From the NCBI RefSeq assembly GCF_018417635.1, contig NZ_CP071007.1, positions 2,170,501 through 2,234,500 of the forward strand: a stretch of DNA of 64,000 bases. The letters are read 5' to 3'. Source of the stretch: Pseudomonas sp. SORT22. Lineage in GTDB: Bacteria; Pseudomonadota; Gammaproteobacteria; Pseudomonadales; Pseudomonadaceae. The notes under the pieces were generated by a model, which was not told where the DNA came from, did no database searches, and was given only the letters and a program-made list of their open reading frames with translations. Within the stretch, counting starts at the first letter, position 1. Each line of letters opens with the position of its first letter. The position numbers were made by a program, and so were the translations under genes. This document shows positions 56,620 through 64,000 of the stretch, piece after piece.

Positions 56620-59600
56620 GTGCAAGAGCTGATCGGGGCAGTTGGAGCGCTTTCGTCGAAGGAACGCAAAGCCTTGGCGATACTGCTGAAGCAAAAAGGG
56701 ATCAACCTCTTCAATGTCGCGCCGATTTTCAAGCGCAAAGCCGACGAGCCCTTGTTGTTGTCCTATGCGCAGGAGCGCCAGTGGTTTCTCTGGCAGATGG
56801 AGCCAGACAGCGCCAACTACCATATTCCACTCGCGCTGCGCCTGCGCGGCGAGCTCGACCTTGGCGCCTTGCAGCGCAGTGTCGAGGCGTTGCATCTGCG
56901 CCATGAAGCGTTGCGCACCACCTTTGTCGACGACGACCTGCAGGCCCTGCAGGTCGTCCACCCGTCCATGATTGCGGACTTCACCTGCCTGGACTGGTCG
57001 AACGAGCCAGCGTCGGCGCGTTCTGAGGCGCGGCTGAAGGCCTTCGTCGAGGAGCAGGTCGGCCAGCTGTTCGATTTACGCCAGGGGCCGCTGTTGCGCA
57101 TCTGCCTGCTGCGCCTTGATGCCGATGAACACGTATTGCTGCTCATCCAGCACCATATTGTCTCTGACGGTTGGTCCATGGAGATCCTGCTGCGCGAGAT
57201 CATCGAGTACTACAGCGCCTTCACCCAGGGCCTGGCCCCGGACCTTGCGCCACTGCCGATCCAGTACGCCGACTACGCCCTCTGGCAGCGCCAGTGGATG
57301 GAGGCAGGTGAACGTGAACGGCAACTGGCCTACTGGACTGCGCAGCTGGGTAGCGAGCATCCCTTGCTTGAACTGCCCACTGACCGACCGCGTCCGGCTG
57401 AGCAAAGTTATCGCGGTGCGCGGCTGGCGCTAAGCCTGCCCGATGGCCTGGCCGATGCGCTCAAGCGTTTCGCCGGGCAGGAGAATGTCACCCTGTTCAC
57501 CCTGCTGCTGAGCAGCTTCGAGCTGTTGCTGCACCGCTACAGTGGCCAGGCCGAGATTCGTGTCGGGGTACCCTCGGCCAACCGCAACCGGGTGGAGACC
57601 GAGGGGCTGATCGGTTTTTTCGTCAACACCCAGGTGATCAAGGCCTGCTTTGACGATCAGCTGACCTTCCGCCAGTTGCTGCAGGCCGTGCACCAGACAG
57701 TGCTCGATGCCCAGACTCATCAGGATTTGCCGTTCGAACAACTGGTCGAGGCGTTGCGCCCGGAGCGCAGCCTCAGCCACAGCCCGCTGTTCCAGGTCAT
57801 GTACAACCACCAGAGCGACGCGCGCAAGCGTCACCAGCTGGCGGGGCAGGGCGGGCCCCTGACGATCGAGGCGCTGGCGTGGGAAAAGCACACCGCTCAG
57901 TTCGACCTGATGCTCGATACCCATGACAGCCCGAGCGGGCTTGCCGCCGGCCTGACCTACGCCAGCGACCTGTTTGAACGCGCGACCGTCGAGCGCATGG
58001 CTGCGCACTGGCTGGGCCTGTTGCAGGCGATCGTGCAACAGCCCGATCAGCGCGTCGCGGCCATGCCCCTGCTCGACAGCGATCAGTGGCAGCAACAGGT
58101 CGTGCGCTGGAACGACACGGCGATGGACTACCCCTTGGCGTGCTGCGTGCATCAGTTGATCGAACAACAGGCGCAGGCCACACCCGACCGGGTAGCCCTG
58201 GTCCTGGGCGCTGCGCAGCTCAGTTACCGCCAGCTCAATGAAGTCGCCAACCAGTGGGCACACCGCTTGCTGGGCGCAGGTGTCGGGCCCGATGTGCTGG
58301 TGGGTATTGCCGCCGAACGCAGCCTGGAAATGGTTATCGGCCTGCTGGCGGTGCTCAAGGCTGGCGGCGCTTATGTACCGCTGGACCCGGATTATCCCGC
58401 GGAGCGCCTGGCCTACATGATGCAGGACAGCGGCATGCGCCTGCTGCTGACCCAGCAATCGCTACGTGAGCGCTTGCCGGTGCCGGCCGATGTCGAATGC
58501 CTGCTGCTCGATCAACCTCAGGATGGCTGGCCTGTCAGCAACCCGGCGTGCTACCCGCACCCGCAGAACCTGGCCTATGTCATCTACACCTCCGGCTCCA
58601 CGGGCAAGCCAAAAGGCGCGGCCAACCGCCACCTGGCCCTGACCAACCGGCTGTGCTGGATGCAACAGGCCTATGGCCTCGGCGAACAGGACCGGGTCTT
58701 GCAGAAGACGCCGTTCAGCTTCGACGTTTCGGTGTGGGAGTTCTTCTGGCCACTGATGACGGGGGCACGCCTGGTGCTGGCGGCGCCGGGTGATCACAAG
58801 GATCCTGCGCGGCTGATCGAGGTCATCCGCCGTGAGCAGATAACCACGTTGCACTTTGTGCCCTCGATGCTGCAGGTGTTCATGCTCGATGACCAGGCGG
58901 GTCTGTGCACCTCGCTGAGCCGAGTGATTTGCAGTGGCGAGGCGTTGCCGGCGGATGCCCAGCAACAGGTTCTGAGCCGCTTGCCGCAAGCCAGCTTGTA
59001 CAACTTGTATGGACCGACCGAAGCGGCAATCGATGTTACCCACTGGACCTGTCGCGACGAAGGCCGCGACAGCGTGCCGATTGGCCAGCCGATTGCCAAC
59101 CTTGGCACCTATGTGCTGGACGACGAGCTGACGCCGGTGCCCGTGGGGGTAACGGGCGAACTGTACCTGGCCGGTATCGGGCTTGCGCGCGGCTATCATC
59201 GCCGTCCGGGCCTGAGCGCCGAACGGTTTGTCGTCAGCCCGTTCGCCAGCGGCGAGCGTATGTACCGCACCGGCGACCTGGCGCGTCAGCGCAGTGACGG
59301 GGTGATCGAGTACCGCGGGCGGATCGACCATCAGGTAAAAATCCGTGGACTGCGCATTGAGCTGGGCGAGATCGAGGCACGCTTGCTGGAACAGGATGAA
59401 ATCCACGAGGCGGTTGTTCTGGCCGTTGCCACTGGCAATGGCCAGCAACTGGTGGCGTATCTGGTGCCGGCCCGGCGCGACTGGCCTGGCGACGACCGCC
59501 AGCGCCAGGCGCAGGCGCGCGAGCTGCTGCGGTCGCGCTTGCTGGCGGCCTTGCCCGACTACATGGTACCCAGCCAACTGATGTTCCTCGACAGCCTGCC

Positions 59601-62600
59601 GTTGAGCCCCAACGGCAAGCTGGAACGCCGGGCGCTACCGCTGCCTGATGCAGAGCAGATGCAGCAGGCCTATGTAGCCCCGGGCAGTGCCGTGGAAGTG
59701 GCGCTGGCGGCGCTTTGGCAAGAGGTGCTCAAGGTTGAACGGGTGGGTCTGAACGACAACTTTTTCGAACTCGGCGGCGACTCCATCGTGTCCATTCAAC
59801 TGGTCAGCCGCGCGCGGCGCCAGGGCATCGTGTTCACCCCCAAAGAGCTGTTCCAGCACCAGACGGTGCAGAGCCTGGCGGCTGTCGCCCGGTCTCGCGA
59901 GGTCGGCGAAGGCGACGCAGTGGACCAGGGCCTGGTCAGTGGCGCGGCGTTGCTGCTGCCGATCCACCAGGCGTTTTTTGCCAGTGACATCCCCCAGCGT
60001 CACCAGTGGAACCAGTCGGTGCTGCTCAAGCCATCGCAGCCGCTGCAGGCCGACCTGCTGGAGCGTGCGCTGCAAGCGTTGGTGATGCACCACGATGTCT
60101 TGCGTTCGTGCTTCAGCGCCGAACAGGTGCGCTATCTGCAGCCCGAGCGCCTGCTTGCGCACTGGGCGCAGGCCCCGCTGCTGTGGCAAACCGCGCCAGT
60201 CGACCTGGCCGCGCTTTCAGTCGACTGCGACGAGGCCCAGCGCAGCCTGCAGCCGGCACAAGGGCAGTTGCTGCGGGCGCTGTTGGCGACCCTGGCCGAC
60301 GGTCAGCAACGGCTGTTGCTGGTGGTCCACCACCTGGCCGTGGATGGTGTGTCCTGGCGCATCCTGTTCGAAGACTTGCAACAGGCCTACACACAGTTGG
60401 CGGCAGGCCAGCCAGTGGCCTTGCCGGCCAAGACCACTTCGGTCAAAGCCTGGGCCGAACGTCTGCAAACCTATGCGCGGGGCGACAACCTGCAGGCGCA
60501 ACTCGGCTACTGGCAGCAGCAGTTGCAGGGCGCATGCGCCGAGCTGCCCCAGGATCACGCCGACGGCACGCTGCGCAGTCGCGATGCGCTGACGCTGTAC
60601 AGCCAGTTGAGCCCGCAGCTGACGCGCAAGCTGTTGCAGCAGGCTCCCGCGGCTTACCGCACGCAGATCAACGACCTGCTGCTGGCAGCCCTGGCCAGGG
60701 TGTTGCAGCGCTGGACCGGCGCCGACCATTGCCTGATCCAGCTTGAAGGCCATGGCCGTGAAGAGCTGTTCGATGAGGTCGACCTGACCCGCACCCTGGG
60801 TTGGTTCACCAGCATGTTTGCGCTCAAGTTGCAGGCCTTCGAGCAGTGGAGCGACACCCTCAAGGGGATCAAGGAGCAACTGCGGGCGGTGCCGGACAAA
60901 GGCATCGGCTACGGGGTGCTGCGTTACCTGGGTGATCAGCCGGCGCGTGAAAGCCTGGCGCAATTGCCGGTGCCGCGGGTGACCTTCAACTACCTTGGGC
61001 AGTTCGACGCCAGTTTCAGCAGCGATCAGGCACTGTTCGTTCCCGCCGCTGAAAACCGAGGGCTTGAGCGCAGCCTGGACGCGCCGCTGGGCAACTGGTT
61101 GAGCCTCAATGGCCAGGTGTACGACTCGGCCTTGAGCATAGGCTGGACCTTCAGCCGCAGCATGTTCGATGAGGCGACGATCGCGCACCTGGCCGCGCAG
61201 TACAGCGAGGAGCTCGAGCGTCTGATCGAGCATTGCTGCGATCAGGGCGTTGGCGCGGTGACCCCCTCGGACTTCCCGCTGGCGCAGGTTTCGCAGGCCT
61301 GGCTTGACCAACTGCCGATTGCCGCCGGCGAAATCGAAGACATCTACCCGCTCTCGCCGATGCAGCAGGGCATGCTCCTGCACACCCTGGAAGACAACGA
61401 GTCGGCGCTTTACATCAACCAGGTGCAGTTGCCGGTGCAGGGCCTGGATGTCGAGCGATTCTGCCAGGCCTGGCAGGCGGCAATCGACCGCCACGAGGCC
61501 CTGCGTACCAGCTTTCATTGGCCCGATCGGCAGACGCCGGCGCTGCAAGTCGTGCAGCGCCGGGTCAAGCTGCACGTACAGACCCTCGACTGGCAGGATC
61601 AACCCTGGGATGAACAGCGCGTCGCGCAATGTGCCAGCGCCGAACGGGCCCGCGGCTTTGATATCGGCGCCGCGCCGTTGCTGCGCCTGTTACTGATTGG
61701 TACCGGCCCCGGGCAATACCGGATGATCTGGACCAGCCACCACATCCTGATGGATGGCTGGAGCAATTCACGTCTGCTCGCAGAAGTGCTGCAGCACTAC
61801 TGTGGCGCGCAGGTTGCGGCGCCAGGCGGGCGCTTTCGCGACTTCATCGGCTGGCTGCAGGGGCAGGACGCCAAGGGCCTCGAACAGTTCTGGAAGCAGC
61901 GCCTGCAGGCCTTGGTCGAGCCGACTTCGCTGAGCCAGGCGGTGCATCCGCGGCACAGCAGCAGCGAGCCCGGTCACCGGGCGCTGTACACCCGCTGGGA
62001 TGCAGCGCGCACTGCACGGTTGCAACAGGTGTGCCGTGACTTGCGTATCACCCCCAACACCCTGATTCAGGGCGCCTGGCTGCTCTTGCTGCAACGCTAC
62101 ACGCGCCAGGACACCGTGGTGTTCGGCGCCACGGTTGCCGGGCGACCGGAGGGCCTGGCCAATGCCGACACCCTGCTGGGCCTGTTTATCAATACCTTGC
62201 CAGTCATTCACCGCATCAGGCCGGAACAAGCGCTGGATGCCTGGTTGCGCGACCTGCAAGCCTACAACCTGGACGTGCGCGATCATTCCCATGTGCCGCT
62301 GGCGGATATCCAGCGTTGGGCAGGCATGGGCGGACAGGCGTTGTTCGACAGCATCATTGTGTTCGAGAACTACCCGATCGATGAGCGGCTTGGCGAGGCC
62401 CGGGACAGCGGCCTGCACTTTGGCGAGTCACGCAATCACGATGTCACCAACTTCCCGATGGACCTGGCCGTCCACCTCAACGACAGCCTGTCGATCGAAT
62501 ACCTGCATTTGCGCAGTGCCTTCAGCGAGCAGGCCGTCGAAAGCATCCGTCACGCCATGGAGGGGCTACTGACCGCCATGCTCGAGACACCGCTGCAGCG

Positions 62601-64000
62601 GGTGGGTAACCTGCAACGCCTGGATACCGCGCAGTGGCAGCAACTGCAAGCCTGGGGGGCACAGCCGGCGCGGCAGTACCGTCCGCTGTCGGTGGTCGAG
62701 CTGATTGACGAACACGCCCGGCGTCAGCCCGGGGCGATTGCGGTGGAATGTGCGGGGCAGCGCCTGGACTATGCCGCCCTGCAGCGCCAGAGCAATGCTC
62801 TGGCCGCGACCTTGATGGCGCAGGGCGCGGGCCCTGAAGTTCTGCTCGGGGTGGCCCTGGAGCGTTCGCCGCAGATGATCGTGGCACTGCTGGCCGTGCT
62901 CAAGTGCGGCGCGGCGTATGTGCCGCTGGACATCGATTACCCGAGCGAGCGCCTGGCCTACATGATCGAGGACTCGGGCATGGCCCTGGTCATTACCCAC
63001 AGCGATCTGCTCGGGCGCCTGCCGCTGCCGGCGCTGTTGCCACGGGTAGAGATGGATCGACTGCCGCTCGATGAACAGCGCGTCGGGCCAGCGCTTGCCT
63101 GCGGCGATGATCGCAACCTGGCGTACCTGATCTACACCTCCGGTTCCACCGGTCAGCCCAAGGGCGTGGCGGTTACCCGCGGGCCCTTGAGCATGCACTG
63201 CCAGGCAATTATCGAACGCTACGAAATGAACGCCAGCACCCGCGAACTGCACTTTATGTCGTTTGCCTTCGACGGTGCCCATGAGCGTTGGTTGAGCGTC
63301 CTCGGCAGCGGCGGGGCGCTGGTCATTCGCGACGCCGAACTGTGGACACCGGAGCAGACGTTCAAGGCCCTTGGGCAGCAGGCAATCACCATCGCCTGCT
63401 TCCCGCCGGCCTACCTCAAGCAGGTTGCCGAGTATGCCCGCCAGTGTGGCGAGCCTGCGCCTGCGGTGAACATCTACTGCTTTGGCGGCGACGCCGTACC
63501 CGAACAGACCTTCGAGCTGGTCAAGGCAGCATTGCGCCCGCAGTACTTCACCAATGGCTACGGACCGACTGAGACCGTGGTCACCCCGCTGCTATGGAAA
63601 GTGCCGGCCGATTCGACCTGTGAAGCTGCGTATGCACCGATCGGCCGCGCGGTCGGCTTGCGCGCCTTGCAGGTCCTGGACGATGACCTCAACCCGTTGC
63701 CTGCAGGCTTCGCCGGCGAGCTGTACATTGCTGGCGAGGGGGTCGCCCGAGGCTACCATCGTCGCCCGGGCCTGACCGCCGAGCGCTTCGTACCGGACCC
63801 TTTCGGCCAGCCAGGAACCCGGGCCTACCGCAGTGGTGACCTGGTGCGCCTGCGTGAGGACGGCATCATCGACTACGTCGGTCGCATCGATCACCAGGTA
63901 AAGATTCGCGGCTTTCGCATCGAGCTGGGCGAAGTCGAGGCCTGCCTGCGCCAGCAACCCGGGGTCAGCGATGCGCTGGTCATTGCCCGTGACTTTGCCG
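56620..64000 (+). CDS. NRPS5: C-A(Ser)-T-E-C-A(basic residue)..., cut by the window end
   Basis: The frame is open from a GTG at 56620 ([17 protein letters not shown]) to the last base, 2460 codons, with no stop. GAGGG lies seven bases before the GTG. C1 LCL (HHIVSDG at 178). A1 ([11 protein letters not shown] at 656) reads DVWHISLID, serine. T1 Ser1055, E1 (HHLAVDG at 1237), so D-Ser. C2 DCL (HHILMDG at 1707). A2 ([11 protein letters not shown] at 2172) has the unusual FDGAHERW motif and pocket DGECCGGVT, like pyoverdine A domains for Lys or N-hydroxyornithine derivatives. The A domain is incomplete. More modules or a further NRPS gene should follow beyond 64 kb to finish the chain. Confidence 0.92.
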   Translation, partial: MQELIGAVGALSSKERKALAILLKQKGINLFNVAPIFKRKADEPLLLSYAQERQWFLWQMEPDSANYHIPLALRLRGELDLGALQRSVEALHLRHEALRTTFVDDDLQALQVVHPSMIADFTCLDWSNEPASARSEARLKAFVEEQVGQLFDLRQGPLLRICLLRLDADEHVLLLIQHHIVSDGWSMEILLREIIEYYSAFTQGLAPDLAPLPIQYADYALWQRQWMEAGERERQLAYWTAQLGSEHPLLELPTDRPRPAEQSYRGARLALSLPDGLADALKRFAGQENVTLFTLLLSSFELLLHRYSGQAEIRVGVPSANRNRVETEGLIGFFVNTQVIKACFDDQLTFRQLLQAVHQTVLDAQTHQDLPFEQLVEALRPERSLSHSPLFQVMYNHQSDARKRHQLAGQGGPLTIEALAWEKHTAQFDLMLDTHDSPSGLAAGLTYASDLFERATVERMAAHWLGLLQAIVQQPDQRVAAMPLLDSDQWQQQVVRWNDTAMDYPLACCVHQLIEQQAQATPDRVALVLGAAQLSYRQLNEVANQWAHRLLGAGVGPDVLVGIAAERSLEMVIGLLAVLKAGGAYVPLDPDYPAERLAYMMQDSGMRLLLTQQSLRERLPVPADVECLLLDQPQDGWPVSNPACYPHPQNLAYVIYTSGSTGKPKGAANRHLALTNRLCWMQQAYGLGEQDRVLQKTPFSFDVSVWEFFWPLMTGARLVLAAPGDHKDPARLIEVIRREQITTLHFVPSMLQVFMLDDQAGLCTSLSRVICSGEALPADAQQQVLSRLPQASLYNLYGPTEAAIDVTHWTCRDEGRDSVPIGQPIANLGTYVLDDELTPVPVGVTGELYLAGIGLARGYHRRPGLSAERFVVSPFASGERMYRTGDLARQRSDGVIEYRGRIDHQVKIRGLRIELGEIEARLLEQDEIHEAVVLAVATGNGQQLVAYLVPARRDWPGDDRQRQAQARELLRSRLLAALPDYMVPSQLMFLDSLPLSPNGKLERRALPLPDAEQMQQAYVAPGSAVEVALAALWQEVLKVERVGLNDNFFELGGDSIVSIQLVSRARRQGIVFTPKELFQHQTVQSLAAVARSREVGEGDAVDQGLVSGAALLLPIHQAFFASDIPQRHQWNQSVLLKPSQPLQADLLERALQALVMHHDVLRSCFSAEQVRYLQPERLLAHWAQAPLLWQTAPVDLAALSVDCDEAQRSLQPAQGQLLRALLATLADGQQRLLLVVHHLAVDGVSWRILFEDLQQAYTQLAAGQPVALPAKTTSVKAWAERLQTYARGDNLQAQLGYWQQQLQGACAELPQDHADGTLRSRDALTLYSQLSPQLTRKLLQQAPAAYRTQINDLLLAALARVLQRWTGADHCLIQLEGHGREELFDEVDLTRTLGWFTSMFALKLQAFEQWSDTLKGIKEQLRAVPDKGIGYGVLRYLGDQPARESLAQLPVPRVTFNYLGQFDASFSSDQALFVPAAENRGLERSLDAPLGNWLSLNGQVYDSALSIGWTFSRSMFDEATIAHLAAQYSEELERLIEHCCDQGVGAVTPSDFPLAQVSQAWLDQLPIAAGEIEDIYPLSPMQQGMLLHTLEDNESALYINQVQLPVQGLDVERFCQAWQAAIDRHEALRTSFHWPDRQTPALQVVQRRVKLHVQTLDWQDQPWDEQRVAQCASAERARGFDIGAAPLLRLLLIGTGPGQYRMIWTSHHILMDGWSNSRLLAEVLQHYCGAQVAAPGGRFRDFIGWLQGQDAKGLEQFWKQRLQALVEPTSLSQAVHPRHSSSEPGHRALYTRWDAARTARLQQVCRDLRITPNTLIQGAWLLLLQRYTRQDTVVFGATVAGRPEGLANADTLLGLFINTLPVIHRIRPEQALDAWLRDLQAYNLDVRDHSHVPLADIQRWAGMGGQALFDSIIVFENYPIDERLGEARDSGLHFGESRNHDVTNFPMDLAVHLNDSLSIEYLHLRSAFSEQAVESIRHAMEGLLTAMLETPLQRVGNLQRLDTAQWQQLQAWGAQPARQYRPLSVVELIDEHARRQPGAIAVECAGQRLDYAALQRQSNALAATLMAQGAGPEVLLGVALERSPQMIVALLAVLKCGAAYVPLDIDYPSERLAYMIEDSGMALVITHSDLLGRLPLPALLPRVEMDRLPLDEQRVGPALACGDDRNLAYLIYTSGSTGQPKGVAVTRGPLSMHCQAIIERYEMNASTRELHFMSFAFDGAHERWLSVLGSGGALVIRDAELWTPEQTFKALGQQAITIACFPPAYLKQVAEYARQCGEPAPAVNIYCFGGDAVPEQTFELVKAALRPQYFTNGYGPTETVVTPLLWKVPADSTCEAAYAPIGRAVGLRALQVLDDDLNPLPAGFAGELYIAGEGVARGYHRRPGLTAERFVPDPFGQPGTRAYRSGDLVRLREDGIIDYVGRIDHQVKIRGFRIELGEVEACLRQQPGVSDALVIARDFA

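Noticed and set aside
27311..64000. Lipopeptide siderophore such as histicorrugatin or corrugatin
   Set aside because: No acyl-starter domain is seen, and the fpv operon and MbtH-thioesterase pair are pyoverdine markers. A lipopeptide remains possible only if the locus starts elsewhere.
1..64000. CRISPR arrays, tRNA or rRNA genes, insertion sequences
   Set aside because: No direct-repeat array, cloverleaf, rRNA block or transposase gene was recognised on either strand.

Overview
The window looks like a chromosomal piece of a fluorescent pseudomonad of the P. putida / P. entomophila / P. fluorescens type. The evidence is high GC, REP and palindromic intergenic repeats, a P. aeruginosa-like nadE-pncB-pncA/nadD2-nrtR block, and a pyoverdine locus in which the fpv uptake operon lies head to head with peptide synthetase genes. 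No rRNA, tRNA, CRISPR array, phage or intact insertion sequence was seen.

Positions 1-16.8 kb are ordinary chromosome. They hold a small membrane protein, two uncharacterised proteins (one a lipoprotein), and a complete NAD salvage set (nadE, pncB, pncA on the minus strand; nadD2, nrtR on the plus strand) around one AT-rich divergent promoter. Next come a GNAT acetyltransferase, a 160-bp palindromic element, two divergent uncharacterised genes and a LysE-family exporter. A LysR regulator is divergent from an amine-type FAD oxidase and a polyamine-type binding protein. A zinc alcohol dehydrogenase, a VWA-domain protein and two AT-richer uncharacterised genes complete this part.

Positions 16.8-20.9 kb hold an MbtH-like protein and a type II thioesterase (the PA2412/PA2411 pair of P. 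aeruginosa) behind a candidate PvdS-type sigma-factor promoter. They are followed by an isochorismatase-like hydrolase, a DUF1543 protein, a secreted protein and a DUF1615 lipoprotein. Positions 20.9-27.1 kb (minus strand) hold an eight-gene operon in the order fpvG-H-J-K-C-D-E-F. This is the inner-membrane and periplasmic machinery that reduces ferripyoverdine and recovers its iron.

Positions 27.3-64.0 kb (plus strand) form a tightly packed run of five NRPS genes, the last cut by the window end, with a SyrP-like Fe(II)/2-oxoglutarate hydroxylase between the first and second. Adenylation pockets read by hand give, in gene order: D-Ser, Gln/Glu, (beta-hydroxy)His, an unassigned residue followed by an epimerase, D-Ser, Ala, Thr, D-Ser, then a basic residue typical of pyoverdines. 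Condensation-domain types (LCL after modules without an epimerase, DCL after modules with one) agree with colinear assembly.

The most notable unit is the hydroxyhistidine cassette. It comprises a condensation domain stranded at the end of NRPS1, the hydroxylase gene, and NRPS2, which starts with a condensation-like domain lacking the HHxxxDG histidines and continues with a histidine-type adenylation domain. This predicts a pyoverdine with beta-hydroxyhistidine as an iron ligand and a peptide order I do not recognise. The chromophore synthetase PvdL, the receptor FpvA and the regulator PvdS are not in the window.
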